Below are positions 13,413-21,987 of a DNA stretch of 25,458 nt, piece after piece. Position 1 is the stretch's first letter. Each line of letters starts with the position of its first letter. Where the stretch lies: the NCBI GenBank assembly GCA_043738565.1, contig JAYUGA010000251.1, positions 1-25,458 on the forward strand, read 5' to 3'. The notes under the pieces were generated by a model. That model saw only the letters and a program-made list of their open reading frames with translations. It had not been told where the DNA came from and searched no databases. The DNA is from Stagnihabitans sp043738565 (GTDB lineage: Bacteria > Pseudomonadota > Alphaproteobacteria > Rhodobacterales > Rhodobacteraceae). The position numbers and the translations under genes were made by a program.

Positions 13413-14855
13413 CTATTCCGCTCCCGTCGCTTTGGAGGACTGCCCTTGACCCAATTTGCGCAGGGCGTCAACGACCAGCGCCACTTTGATGCCCTTGGAG
13501 CCCTTGACCAGCAGCACGTCGCCCGCATCGACAAGGGAACGCGCTTGCGCCCCGAGTTCGGGGGCGGTGGCGGTCCACAGGCCGCGCTGGCTGCGTGGCA
13601 GGGCGTGCCACAGCGCCTGCATGCGGGGGCCGACACAGTGGATCGTGGTGATCTGCGACAGGCCGGGGTGTCTGGCAATGGCGAGGTGCAGTTGCGTTTC
13701 AGTCGGCCCGAGTTCCAGCATGTCGCCGAGAATGGCGATGCGGCGGCCATTGGCGATGCGGCCGACGCGGTCTTGCGGCTGGGTGGCGATCAGCACGTCC
13801 AAAGCGGCGGCCACCGAGGCGGGGTTGGAGTTGAAGGCGTCGTCGATCAGGTCGAAGCCGTGACCTTCGACCGGGTCGAGCATGATGCGTTCGCGGGTGC
13901 CGCGGCCTTGCGGCGGGGTCCAGCGGCCAAGGTCGGCGACCGCGATCACCGGGTCGAGGTTCAGCGCATCGGCCACCGCGAGGGCGGCGAGGCCGTTGGC
14001 GGCGAAGTGGCGTCCGGGCGACATGACCTTGTACAGGAAGGCTTTGCCGTGGCGGCTGGCGCGGATGACGGTGCAGGTATCGGACAGGGTGGCCTGGGTC
14101 AGGTGATAGTCGGATTTGGGGTCGGCGCCGAAGGTGATGGTGGTTCTGGCGCTGGCGCGGGCCTTGGCCAGCAGAATGGGCGCGGTCGGAGTATCGAGCG
14201 GGATGATGGCGGTGCCACCCGGTTCCAGCCCGTCCAAGATCGCGGCTTTTTCCCTGGCGATGCCGTCCAGACCGCCAAACGCCTCCAGATGCGCCGGGGC
14301 GATGGTGGTGATCAGAGCGACGTGCAGGCGCGACAGTTTGGCGAGCGGGGCGATTTCGCCCGGGTGGTTCATGCCGATCTCGATCACCGCGAAATCGGTG
14401 TCGGGCGGCATTCTGGCCAAGGTCAGGGGCACGCCCCAGTGGTTGTTGTAACTGGCCTCTGCCGCATGGGTTTTGCCCTGCCCCGACAGGATGGCGCGGA
14501 GCATTTCCTTGGTCGAGGTCTTGCCGACAGAGCCGGTGACGCCGATGATCTTCGCGGCGGTGCGGTTGCGGGCGAAGCTGGCGAGAGCTTCGAGCGCTTT
14601 CAGGACATCGGGGACGATCAGCAGCGGCGCTTCGGGCGGGACGCCATCGGGGATGCGGGTGACGAGGGCGGCGGCGGCACCCCTGCTTAGGGCTTGCGCC
14701 ACGAAGTCATGGCCATCGCGGGCGTCGGTCAGGGCCACGAACAAATCGCCGGACTGGATCGTGCGGGTGTCGATCGAGACGCCACTGGCAGCCCATTCGG
14801 CGGTCGAGGTGCCGCGGGTGGCGGTTACTGCATCGGCGGAGGTCCAGAGGGTCAT
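13413..14855 (-). CDS. murF: UDP-MurNAc-tripeptide--D-alanyl-D-alanine ligase MurF
   Basis: MurF adds the D-Ala-D-Ala dipeptide to UDP-MurNAc-tripeptide in the cytoplasm, using ATP. The 480-residue protein has the P-loop TGSVGKTST (107-115), NNHWGVPLTL, EIGMNHPGEI and the C-terminal DDAFNSNPASV and ILGDMLELG motifs of the Mur ligase family. The start ATG at 14855 is followed by a typical MurF N-terminus (MTLWTSADAV). It sits 58 bases after murE and immediately before mraY. The dipeptide substrate would come from Ddl, whose gene is not in this window. Confidence 0.98.
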   Translation of the reverse strand: MTLWTSADAVTATRGTSTAEWAASGVSIDTRTIQSGDLFVALTDARDGHDFVAQALSRGAAAALVTRIPDGVPPEAPLLIVPDVLKALEALASFARNRTAAKIIGVTGSVGKTSTKEMLRAILSGQGKTHAAEASYNNHWGVPLTLARMPPDTDFAVIEIGMNHPGEIAPLAKLSRLHVALITTIAPAHLEAFGGLDGIAREKAAILDGLEPGGTAIIPLDTPTAPILLAKARASARTTITFGADPKSDYHLTQATLSDTCTVIRASRHGKAFLYKVMSPGRHFAANGLAALAVADALNLDPVIAVADLGRWTPPQGRGTRERIMLDPVEGHGFDLIDDAFNSNPASVAAALDVLIATQPQDRVGRIANGRRIAILGDMLELGPTETQLHLAIARHPGLSQITTIHCVGPRMQALWHALPRSQRGLWTATAPELGAQARSLVDAGDVLLVKGSKGIKVALVVDALRKLGQGQSSKATGAE

Positions 14856-14913
14856 GGCTGTGCCCCGTAGGGTGTGTGCTGTGCACGCAGCTTGGTTGCA
14901 AGGGTGGGTTGGG

Positions 14914-16389
14914 TCATATCACGCCGTCCAGTGCGGCCACCGCCACCGAGGCTTGTTCAACATCGTCAAAGGGATAGACCTGCCCCAGAATGGTCTGGCC
15001 GCTCTCGTGGCCTTTCCCCGCAATCAAAAGCGCATCGCCGGGCAAGAGGGCATCGACGCCGCGCAGGATCGCCTCGGCCCGGTCGCCGACCTCGCGGGCT
15101 TGCGGACAGGCGGCGAGGATGGCGGCGCGGATCGTGGCGGGGTCTTCCGAGCGCGGGTTGTCGTCGGTGACATAGAGCAGGTCGGCGTTCTCTGCCGCCG
15201 CCTGCCCCATCAGCGGGCGTTTGGTGCGGTCGCGGTCGCCGCCGGCGCCGAAGACGATGATCAGGCGGCCCATGACATGCGGGCGCAGGGCGCGCAGCGC
15301 GGTGGCGATGGCGTCGGGGGTATGGGCGTAATCGACGAAGATCGCAGCGCCGTTCTTGCGGGTGGCGGCAAGCTGCATGCGGCCGCGGACGCCTTGCAGA
15401 TACGGCAGGGCTGCAAGGACATCGCGGGCTGCCTCTCCTGCCCCCAGCACCAGACCGGCGGCGAGGGTGACGTTTTCGGCCTGAAAGCCGCCAATCAGGC
15501 CAAGGCGGATTTGATGCGGGGTGCCCTTCCACGACAGGCGCAGGTCTTGCCCGGTCGCATCGAAGCGCTGGGCGAGGATGCGCAGGTCGCATTCTGGTTC
15601 ATGGCCCACCGTGATCAGGTCTTGGCCGCGTTCCTGGGCCAGATCGGCAAGTTCGACACCTTTGGGGTCGTTCAGATTGATGACCGCGACACCTTCGGGC
15701 GGCAGGACACGGGTGAACAGTGCGGCCTTGGCGGCAAAATAGGCGTCGAAGGTTTGGTGATAGTCGAGGTGATCTTGGGTGAAATTGGTGAAACCGGCAG
15801 CTTTCAGGCGGACGCCATCGAGACGGCGCTGGTCAAGGCCGTGGCTGGAGGCTTCCATCGCGGCATGGGTCACACCTGCGGCGGCGGCCTCGGCCAGCAT
15901 GTGGTGGAGCGTGATCGGATCGGGCGTGGTATGGGCGGAAGGGGCCTCCCACGCGCCTTCGACGCCGGTGGTGCCGATGTTGATGGCGGCATGGCCGAGA
16001 TGGGTCCAGATTTGCCGGGCAAAGCTGGCGACCGAGGTTTTGCCATTGGTGCCGGTGACGGCGACCATCACCGCGGGCTGGGCGCCGAACCACAGGGCGG
16101 CGGCGCCGGCCAGCGCCTCGCGCGGATCCTGGGCGATGATCAGGGCGGCCGGGGAATTTGCCAGCGCAGCAGCCGCCAGTTTCGCGCCGCCGGCGTCGGT
16201 CAGGATTGCGGCGGCTCCGGCGTCAAGCGCGGTGGCGATATAGCTGGCCCCGTGGATGGTGGAGCCGGGCAGGGCGGCGAACAGGTAGCCGGGGCGGACG
16301 GCGCGGCTGTCCACCGTGATGCCCAGAAGCTGCGGGTCGCGCCCGGCCCTTGCCGTCAATCCAAGGTCGGAAAGGGTCTTTGCCGCCAT
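14914..16389 (-). CDS. murE: UDP-MurNAc-L-Ala-D-Glu--meso-diaminopimelate ligase MurE
   Basis: MurE adds the third stem-peptide residue. The 491-residue protein shows the P-loop TGTNGKTS (112-119), MEASSHGLDQRR, a DYAHTPDAI stretch, and GAGGDRDRTKRP. The motif DNPR (410-413) is the meso-diaminopimelate recognition signature, as opposed to the lysine-adding form, which fits a Gram-negative cell wall. One base separates its ATG from the ftsI stop, so the two are coupled. The 58-base gap to murF downstream shows no strong structure. Confidence 0.98.
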   Translation of the reverse strand: MAAKTLSDLGLTARAGRDPQLLGITVDSRAVRPGYLFAALPGSTIHGASYIATALDAGAAAILTDAGGAKLAAAALANSPAALIIAQDPREALAGAAALWFGAQPAVMVAVTGTNGKTSVASFARQIWTHLGHAAINIGTTGVEGAWEAPSAHTTPDPITLHHMLAEAAAAGVTHAAMEASSHGLDQRRLDGVRLKAAGFTNFTQDHLDYHQTFDAYFAAKAALFTRVLPPEGVAVINLNDPKGVELADLAQERGQDLITVGHEPECDLRILAQRFDATGQDLRLSWKGTPHQIRLGLIGGFQAENVTLAAGLVLGAGEAARDVLAALPYLQGVRGRMQLAATRKNGAAIFVDYAHTPDAIATALRALRPHVMGRLIIVFGAGGDRDRTKRPLMGQAAAENADLLYVTDDNPRSEDPATIRAAILAACPQAREVGDRAEAILRGVDALLPGDALLIAGKGHESGQTILGQVYPFDDVEQASVAVAALDGVI

Positions 16390-16390
16390 G

Positions 16391-18193
16391 TCACTCTGCC
16401 ACCTGGGGTTCCTTGACGGCTGTTAACCCATTCAGCGCGGCGGTTTCAACCTGCGGTCTGAGCCCCATCAGCGGCGCGATGCGGCGGATGACTTCGGCGG
16501 CGACCGGCACCGAGGTCCAGCCCGCGGTGGTGCGCGGGGCGGGGCCGGAGGTTTCAACCGGCTCGTCCAGCGTCACGATCAGGACGTATTTCGGGTCATT
16601 GGCCGGGAAGATCGAGGCGAAGGTATTGATTACCTTGTCTTTTTCATAGCCGCCGCCCTTCTTGGGCTTTTCCGCGGTGCCGGTCTTGCCCGCCACCGCA
16701 TAGCCCGGCACATCGGCGAGGGTCGCGGTGCCTTCGGTCACCACCCGGCGCAGCATCGCCAGTGCCTCGCTGGCGGTCTTTTCGCTCAAGAGGCGCGGAC
16801 CGGGCACCGGATTGGGGGTCTTGAGCAGGGTCGGCGTGACCTTGACCCCGCCGTTTGCAATGGTGGCGTAACCCGCGGCAAGGTTCAGCGGGCTGGAGGC
16901 GATGCCCTGACCGTAAGCGGCGGTGATGGTGACGATGTCGGACCAGCGGGCGGGGATCAGCGCGCGGGCATTCGCCGCCTCGACCAGTTCGACCTGTGGC
17001 GCGTCCAAAAGGCCCATCGCCTTGAGGAAGGGCTTCTGGCGTTCGCCGCCGATCATCAGCGCAATCCGGGCGGTGCCGACGTTGGACGATTTGGCGATGA
17101 CATCGGACACCGACAAGAGCGGGCCGTAGTTGTGGTTTTCAAATTCGTTGATCTTGAACTTGCCAAACTGCATCGGTGCATCGGCATTGATCATGGTTTC
17201 GGGGGTCACCAGACCCAGTTCCAGCGCCTGGGCAATCGCAAAGATCTTGAAGGTCGAGCCAAGTTCATAGACGCCCTGCACCGCGCGGTTGAACAGCGGG
17301 CTGTCGCCGGGCTGCCCGCTGGTCGGCGGGGCCGGGCGGTCGTTGGGATCGAAGTTGGGCAGGCTGACCAGCGACAGGATTTCGCCGGTATGGGCGTTCA
17401 TCAGGATGGCGGCGGCACCCTTGGCGTTCATCATGCGCATGCCGGTGGCAAGGACTTCCTCCATCGCGGCCTGCAAGGTGAGGTCGATCGACAGGGTGAC
17501 AGGAGTGCCGGACTGCGCGGGATCGCGCAGACGGGCATCCAGCTCTTTCTCGATGCCAGCAGTGCCGATTACCTCTGCTGAATCAACGCCTTCTGCCCCG
17601 AAGGCAGTACCGCCCAGGACATGGCTGGCGAGGTTGCCATTGGGATAAAGCCGCATCTCGCGCGGGCCGAAATACAGGCCGGGATCGCCGATTTCATGGA
17701 CCTTCTGCATCTGCTCTGGGCTAAGAACCTTGCGGACCCACAGGAATGACCGGCCATCGGTAAAGCGGCGTTCCAGCGCCTTGGCGTCGAGTTCGGGGAA
17801 GATCGCGGCCAGTTCAGTGGCGGCGCGGACCGGGTCCACCATGTCGCGCGGTTGCGCATACAGCGAATAGGTTTGCATGTTGGTGGCCAGAATCCTGCCC
17901 TGACGGTCCAGAATATCGGCGCGCTGGGCGGTGATTTCGGTGCCGCCGGACGAGGCGCGGGATTCGACCGGCTCGGACGCCGCAAGGGTGCCCATGCGGG
18001 CCCCGATCACCGCGAAGGCCATGAAAAAGCCGATCCCCAACAGCAGCAGACGCTTTTCGGCGCGGCCCCGGGCCTTGTCGCGCATCACCTCATGGCGGGC
18101 GGCGATGTTTTCGCGTTCGATCACATCGGGGTTTTCGCCCTTGGCGCGGGCGTCGAGGACACGGGCCAAAGGGCGCAGCGGGGTGCGGATCAT
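16391..18193 (-). CDS. ftsI: Septal peptidoglycan transpeptidase FtsI (PBP3)
   Basis: FtsI is the class B penicillin-binding protein that crosslinks septal peptidoglycan and works with FtsW. The 600 residues start with a basic cytoplasmic tail, then one membrane anchor (about 49-71), a periplasmic PBP dimer domain beginning ITAQRADILDRQGRILATN (87-105), and the transpeptidase domain. Active-site motifs are STFK (313-316, with the nucleophilic Ser313), SSN (369-371) and KTGTAEK (503-509). The protein is complete. The ATG overlaps the ftsL stop (18190-18193), and murE follows after one base. Confidence 0.98.
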   Translation of the reverse strand: MIRTPLRPLARVLDARAKGENPDVIERENIAARHEVMRDKARGRAEKRLLLLGIGFFMAFAVIGARMGTLAASEPVESRASSGGTEITAQRADILDRQGRILATNMQTYSLYAQPRDMVDPVRAATELAAIFPELDAKALERRFTDGRSFLWVRKVLSPEQMQKVHEIGDPGLYFGPREMRLYPNGNLASHVLGGTAFGAEGVDSAEVIGTAGIEKELDARLRDPAQSGTPVTLSIDLTLQAAMEEVLATGMRMMNAKGAAAILMNAHTGEILSLVSLPNFDPNDRPAPPTSGQPGDSPLFNRAVQGVYELGSTFKIFAIAQALELGLVTPETMINADAPMQFGKFKINEFENHNYGPLLSVSDVIAKSSNVGTARIALMIGGERQKPFLKAMGLLDAPQVELVEAANARALIPARWSDIVTITAAYGQGIASSPLNLAAGYATIANGGVKVTPTLLKTPNPVPGPRLLSEKTASEALAMLRRVVTEGTATLADVPGYAVAGKTGTAEKPKKGGGYEKDKVINTFASIFPANDPKYVLIVTLDEPVETSGPAPRTTAGWTSVPVAAEVIRRIAPLMGLRPQVETAALNGLTAVKEPQVAE

Positions 18194-18555
18194 GGCGTCT
18201 GTTCCTGCGGAGCATTGGGGGCAAGCGAGCCTTGGGTTTCAACCGTGCCGGTGATTTTCAGCACCGGCGCCGCCGGATAGGCCACCTGTGCCGAAGCCCC
18301 CAGTTGTTCCGGCTCCATCGGCAACAGGCCGAGCCTGTCGAAGTTCAGCGTGGCCAGTTCGCGCAGACGTTCAGGGCGGTTCAGATAGGCCCATTCGGCG
18401 CGTTGCAGACCAATCTCTTCGCGCAGGCCGGCGATTTCATCCTGGACGGCGGCCATTTCCTTCAACTGACGCTGGGTCGCGTAATTTTCGCGGTAGGCCC
18501 AGAAGGCGGTGGCCAGCATGGCGAGGAAACTGAGAACATAGAGAACCGGGCGCAT
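18190..18555 (-). CDS. ftsL: Cell division protein FtsL
   Basis: FtsL is a short bitopic division protein that joins FtsB and FtsQ and helps activate FtsWI. The 121 residues have an N-terminal membrane segment (VLYVLSFLAMLATAFWAY, about 4-21), then a periplasmic heptad-rich coiled coil (LKEMAAVQDEIAGLREEIG), then NRPERLRELATLNFDRLGL, typical of FtsL before a proline-rich tail. Sequence conservation in FtsL is low, so the call rests on length, topology and position between rsmH and ftsI. It abuts the rsmH stop and overlaps ftsI by 4 bases. Confidence 0.93.
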   Translation of the reverse strand: MRPVLYVLSFLAMLATAFWAYRENYATQRQLKEMAAVQDEIAGLREEIGLQRAEWAYLNRPERLRELATLNFDRLGLLPMEPEQLGASAQVAYPAAPVLKITGTVETQGSLAPNAPQEQTP

Positions 18556-19554
18556 TCAGCGGCGTCCTTTATTTGAGAGTTGCGGCACGTCGATCTGGGC
18601 GGGATCGAGCGTCAGGGCCGGGGCATGGGTGCGGCGGGCCACGCGCAGCTTGGCAGAACGGGCGCGGGGGTTGTCGGCCAGTTCGGCATCGTCTGGACCG
18701 ATGGCTTTGGTGATTTGCTCAAAGCGGGCAACCGCTTGCGCCGTAGCGGGGGCGTAGCGGTTGGCGTTGGATTCCTGACCCGAGGCGAGTTGCAGGAAGC
18801 GTTTGACGATGCGGTCTTCGGTGGAATGGAAGGTGACAACGGCGAGCATCCCGCCGGGTTTCAAGGCGCGTTCGGCGGCGGCAAGCCCTTGGGCCAGTTC
18901 GGAATATTCCTGGTTGACCGCGATGCGCAGCGCCTGAAAGCTGCGGGTGGCGGGGTGGGACTGGCCCGGTTTCGGGCGCGGCAGGCATTTGGCGACGATT
19001 TCAGCAAGGCGCAGGGTGGTTTTGATCGGTTCCCTGGCGCGGTTTTCCACAATGGCATGGGCGATGCGGCGCGAGGCGCGTTCTTCGCCGAAAAGATACA
19101 GGATGTCGGCGATCCTGGCTTCGGAGGCGGTGTTCACGATGTCGGCGGCGCTTTGGCCAGACCGGCTCATCCGCATGTCGAGCGGGCCGTCTTTCTGGAA
19201 CGAAAAGCCGCGTTCGGGCTGGTCGATCTGCATCGAGGACACGCCGAGGTCCAGCACGACGCCATCCAGCACTTCGGCGGCGATTGTGTCGAGATCGGAG
19301 AATGTGCCTGCAATGAGGCGCAGGCGGGGACCGTAGCCTGCGGCCCAATGCGATGCCATTTCAATGGCTTGCGGGTCGCGGTCGATGCCGATGACTTTGG
19401 CGGCTCCGGCGTGCAGCAGGCCCTTGGCATAGCCGCCCGCGCCAAAGGTGCCATCCAGCCAGACGCCCTGCACCGGGGCGACGGCGGCCAGCAAAGGGCG
19501 CAACAGGACCGGGATGTGAGGCTGGCGACCGGGCAGCGGATCGCGGTCTTGCAC
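18556..19554 (-). CDS. rsmH: 16S rRNA (cytosine-1402 N4)-methyltransferase RsmH
   Basis: RsmH (MraW) methylates C1402 in the ribosomal P site, using S-adenosylmethionine. The 332 residues start MQDRDPLPGRQPHIPVLL. Motif I is LDGTFGAGGYA (33-43), and the family signature VVLDLGVSSMQID (99-111) with RGFSF follows. VNQEYSELAQGL and FHSTEDRIVKRF are further RsmH motifs; many homologues have HSLEDR. The gene starts two bases after mraZ and ends directly before ftsL, so it is part of the coupled leading block of the operon. Confidence 0.98.
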   Translation of the reverse strand: MQDRDPLPGRQPHIPVLLRPLLAAVAPVQGVWLDGTFGAGGYAKGLLHAGAAKVIGIDRDPQAIEMASHWAAGYGPRLRLIAGTFSDLDTIAAEVLDGVVLDLGVSSMQIDQPERGFSFQKDGPLDMRMSRSGQSAADIVNTASEARIADILYLFGEERASRRIAHAIVENRAREPIKTTLRLAEIVAKCLPRPKPGQSHPATRSFQALRIAVNQEYSELAQGLAAAERALKPGGMLAVVTFHSTEDRIVKRFLQLASGQESNANRYAPATAQAVARFEQITKAIGPDDAELADNPRARSAKLRVARRTHAPALTLDPAQIDVPQLSNKGRR

Positions 19555-19556
19555 GG

Positions 19557-20084
19557 CTAGCCCCCCGATACGGTATTCTTCAGCAGGATCAGCGGGTCCT
19601 GGCCGCCCAGGATGTCATCGCCATCCTCGTCCGCAGCCACGACCAGCGCGTCATAGGTGTCGCCCTTCCACAACTGGAAGCGTTCCAGACGGCCGGCAAA
19701 GGCGGCCTGAAAACCGGCGGCAAGGTCATCGGCGGTGACACCCATCTTGGCGCGGACCTTGGCGGGCAGCACCAGGCGGCCATCCTCGTCGATTTCGACA
19801 TCGACGGAGCGGGTGATGAAGGTCAGTTCGGCCTTTTCACGCTGCGGACTGCCCATCGGCAGTTGCGCGATGCGGTGGTTGAGGTCGCGGGCACCGTTCA
19901 TCGAATAGCATTCGACAAAATTCCGCCCTGCCCCGCCGTAGACCATGTTGACACGGGCTCGCTGCGTTGTGCTGGCACCGGGGTCTTCGGCTTCGAGGAT
20001 GCGGCGCAGGGAGGCCGGGATCGAGACCCGCGCCTTGCTGTCTACCTTCTGGTAGAACTCGCCTCTGAACGCCTCGGTTGCCAC
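19557..20084 (-). CDS. mraZ: Transcriptional regulator MraZ
   Basis: MraZ is the DNA-binding first gene of dcw clusters and usually represses its own operon. Here it encodes 175 residues, somewhat longer than the roughly 150 of E. coli. The start is a GTG at 20084 (MATEAFRGEFYQK), with AAGGG upstream; no ATG is available. Two SpoVT/AbrB-like half domains are visible: DSKARVSIPASLRR (15-28) and DEDGRLVLPAKVR (99-111). Its expected sites are TGGG-type direct repeats at 10-base spacing; candidates lie at 20352-20376. A strong hairpin lies 49 bases upstream of the GTG. Confidence 0.96.
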   Translation of the reverse strand: MATEAFRGEFYQKVDSKARVSIPASLRRILEAEDPGASTTQRARVNMVYGGAGRNFVECYSMNGARDLNHRIAQLPMGSPQREKAELTFITRSVDVEIDEDGRLVLPAKVRAKMGVTADDLAAGFQAAFAGRLERFQLWKGDTYDALVVAADEDGDDILGGQDPLILLKNTVSGG

Positions 20085-20132
20085 GCAAGCGGCCCTTCCC
20101 GTGTGGCCCTTTGGGGGGCCTGAAATGAAATA

Positions 20133-20168
20133 CGGCGGACCCTGCTGCTGCCACTGCCGGGTCCGCCG
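20133..20168 (-). promoter_or_regulatory. Strong hairpin in the mraZ leader
   Basis: CGGCGGACCC and GGGTCCGCCG form a perfect 10-bp GC-rich stem with a 16-base loop. In the mraZ direction it is followed by TATTTCATTTC, which resembles a weak terminator tail, and it ends 49 bases before the GTG start. It may attenuate the operon, stabilise the mRNA 5' end, or terminate transcription arriving from upstream. Confidence 0.55.
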
Positions 20169-20351
20169 CCTGTCCCATCGCTGGGCGTCCAGTTGCGCTT
20201 GCCATCTTGGGGGAGATGTCTGCTCGCTCGCGCTCCGGATCTCTTTGTTTGATGAAACGTTGGCCTGTATGAAGCCTGCCGTTTATTGTCGCCTATATTC
20301 GGGGTCTTGAGCCGCCCCTGCTTTGTTGTGTCGTTCCATCTTCGTGAGGAC

Positions 20352-20376
20352 AGGGATGACATGGGATTTCATGGGA
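20352..20376 (+). promoter_or_regulatory. Candidate MraZ box: A/TGGGA repeats every 10 bases
   Basis: AGGGA (20352), TGGGA (20362) and TGGGA (20372) each start exactly 10 bases apart with 5-base spacers, the architecture described for MraZ sites (TGGGN direct repeats). They are on the strand opposite to mraZ and about 270-290 bases upstream of its start, which is unusual. An alternative is that they belong to an inverted repeat whose partner is at 20534-20548. Confidence 0.4.
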
Positions 20377-20489
20377 CGCAAAGAAAAAAAGCGCCGGAAA
20401 TGGTGAAGACATTGAGTGTGGCGCGGCTGCAACGCAGGATTTTGGCGGCGAGCGCGGAGGATCAATGCAACAGGTAGGGATGCGTTCAT

Positions 20490-20508
20490 CTAAATCCGCT
20501 AGATTTAG
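20490..20508. repeat. A/T-rich dyad CTAAATC-CGCTA-GATTTAG
   Basis: This perfect 7-bp inverted repeat with a 5-base loop is followed on the plus strand by TTTAA. It stands out as A/T-rich in a GC-rich region and lies inside the segment bounded by the TGGGATTTCATGG inverted repeats. Confidence 0.5.
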
Positions 20509-20630
20509 TTTAATACGGCCGGTCTGAGCGGCTCCATGAAATCCCAAACTATTTTCGGATGGTCGCAGCCGCTGCCCGAAAATGCGGGTTTGGCTGCGAT
20601 TCTTGTGCCCGATATGGGGAGTTTTCCGGG

Positions 20631-20652
20631 CGAATCACGGGCAAGTGATTCG
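20631..20652. repeat. Hairpin CGAATCAC / GTGATTCG
   Basis: The 8-bp perfect stem has the 6-base loop GGGCAA. It is 114 bases beyond the apbC stop on the apbC side and has no T-run. Function is unknown. Confidence 0.45.
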
Positions 20653-20726
20653 AGTTGGCCAAATCTGGCCGCTGCAGGTGCCGGGCTTCCCATGCCATCC
20701 CGTTGGCGCAGGTTGCGGCGGTGGAA

Positions 20727-20760
20727 GCCTCCGGCGGGGATATTTGGAGACAGAAAATGG
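20727..20760 (-). repeat. GGATATTT intergenic element, copy 2
   Basis: On the plus strand this reads GCCTCCGGCGGGGATATTT, a spacer, then CAGAAAATGG. Read on the minus strand it lies just after the apbC stop (20766), matching the placement of copy 1 after the SDR gene. The CCTCCGGCGGGG part can fold into a short stem. From memory, the same core is very common at gene ends in Rhodobacteraceae. Confidence 0.55.
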
Positions 20761-20765
20761 GTGGG

Positions 20766-21860
20766 TCAGGCCATGCCGCCGGCGACCAGCCTTGCAGCGA
20801 GGCGCTGGTAGGGTTCGGCGAGCGGGCTGTCGGTGGCGGCAATCGGTGTGCCGGCATCGCCTGCCAGGCGGACCTCCAGATTGAGCGGCAGTTCGCCGAG
20901 GAACGGCAGGTCGAGTTTGACGGCCTCTGCCGCGACGCCGCCGTGGCCGAAGATATGCGCCTCATGGCCGCAGTTCGGGCAGATATAGGTGGACATGTTC
21001 TCGATCAGGCCCAGAACCGGGGTTTTCAGCTTGACGAACATGTCGAGCGCCTTGCGGGCATCCAGAAGGGCCACGTCCTGCGGGGTGGAGACGACGATGG
21101 CACCGGTAAGGTGGGTGCGCTGGCACAGCGTCAGTTGAATATCGCCGGTGCCGGGTGGCAGGTCGATGATCAGGATGTCGAGTTTGCCCCAGGCGACCTG
21201 GCTGATCAGCTGTTGCAAGGCGCCCATGATCATCGGGCCGCGCCAGATCACCGCCTCGTCATCCTTCAGCATCAGGCCGATCGACATCAGGGTGACGCCG
21301 TGGGCGGTCAAGGGTTCGATGATCTTGCCATCGGGGGAGGCCGGGCGTTTGGAGACACCCATCATGCGGGGCTGACTGGGACCGTAGATATCGGCATCCA
21401 GCAGGCCGACCCGGCGCCCCTGCCGGGCCAAAGCCACAGCGAGGTTGGAGGCGACGGTGGATTTGCCGACGCCGCCCTTGCCCGAGGCGATGGCGATGAT
21501 GCGGTCAACGCCACTGACGCGCTGCGGGCCGCCTTGCTGGGGTGTCGGGTGCTGGCCGAGTTTGAAGGACGGCGGGGTTTGCGGGGCGGGTTGCGGCATC
21601 GGGCGGGCGGCGGGACCGTGGGCGGTCATCACCACCTGCACCAAGGTGACACCGGGCAATGCCCTGAGCGCCAGTTCGGCGGCGATCTGCGCCGGGGCCA
21701 GGGCGCGGGCCTCGTCTGCGGTCGGGGCTTCGATGATGAATCGGACCTGGCCGTTTTCGATCGTCAGGGCGCGAATCAAGTCGCGGCTGACAAAAGACCC
21801 GCCATCCGGGGTGGAAATCCGCGCCAGCAGCGCTAACACTTCGTCGCGTGACGGACCCAT
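20766..21860 (-). CDS. apbC: Iron-sulfur cluster carrier ATPase ApbC/Mrp
   Basis: This is a cytoplasmic P-loop ATPase that carries Fe-S clusters to target proteins. The ATG at 21860 (MGPSRDEVLALL) follows AGGAGA at good spacing and gives 364 residues; the open frame continues upstream, but without a site of this quality. An N-terminal MIP18/DUF59-like domain covers about residues 1-80, and a proline-rich linker follows. The deviant Walker A GKGGVGKS (127-134) belongs to the Mrp/NBP35 family, DADIYGPSQPRMMG follows it, and the CPNC pair (Cys294, Cys297) is the dimer-bridging cluster site. It diverges from the DUF1127 gene by 274 bases. Confidence 0.95.
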   Translation of the reverse strand: MGPSRDEVLALLARISTPDGGSFVSRDLIRALTIENGQVRFIIEAPTADEARALAPAQIAAELALRALPGVTLVQVVMTAHGPAARPMPQPAPQTPPSFKLGQHPTPQQGGPQRVSGVDRIIAIASGKGGVGKSTVASNLAVALARQGRRVGLLDADIYGPSQPRMMGVSKRPASPDGKIIEPLTAHGVTLMSIGLMLKDDEAVIWRGPMIMGALQQLISQVAWGKLDILIIDLPPGTGDIQLTLCQRTHLTGAIVVSTPQDVALLDARKALDMFVKLKTPVLGLIENMSTYICPNCGHEAHIFGHGGVAAEAVKLDLPFLGELPLNLEVRLAGDAGTPIAATDSPLAEPYQRLAARLVAGGMA

Positions 21861-21987
21861 GGGTTTCTCCTGTGCCGAAAGATGCAGCAAGCCTGTTCTG
21901 CTTTGCGGCAAAGGGCAAGCCCGGGTTGACCAAATGCTCAAAAATTCAGCGAAGCGCCTGTAAAGCATGAAGATTTCGTAACATTCA

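Larger units (their letters stand above)
20085..20765. other. Gene-free region between mraZ and apbC
   Basis: No convincing gene is visible on either strand in these 681 bases; short open frames lack ribosome binding sites and recognisable sequence. The region holds the mraZ leader hairpin (20133-20168), TGGGA repeats (20352-20376), their inverted partner (about 20534-20548), a dyad at 20490-20508, a hairpin at 20631-20652 and a GGATATTT element (20727-20760). The mraZ promoter must be here, but I see no unambiguous -35/-10 pair. Confidence 0.6.

Noticed and set aside
12306..14690. A 794-residue plus-strand open frame antisense to mraY and murF
   Set aside because: Its composition is the typical antisense shadow pattern and it covers two unmistakable essential genes.
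20283..20489. Short open frames on both strands upstream of mraZ (63-106 residues)
   Set aside because: They overlap one another in several frames, lack ribosome binding sites, and show no recognisable or hydrophobic pattern.
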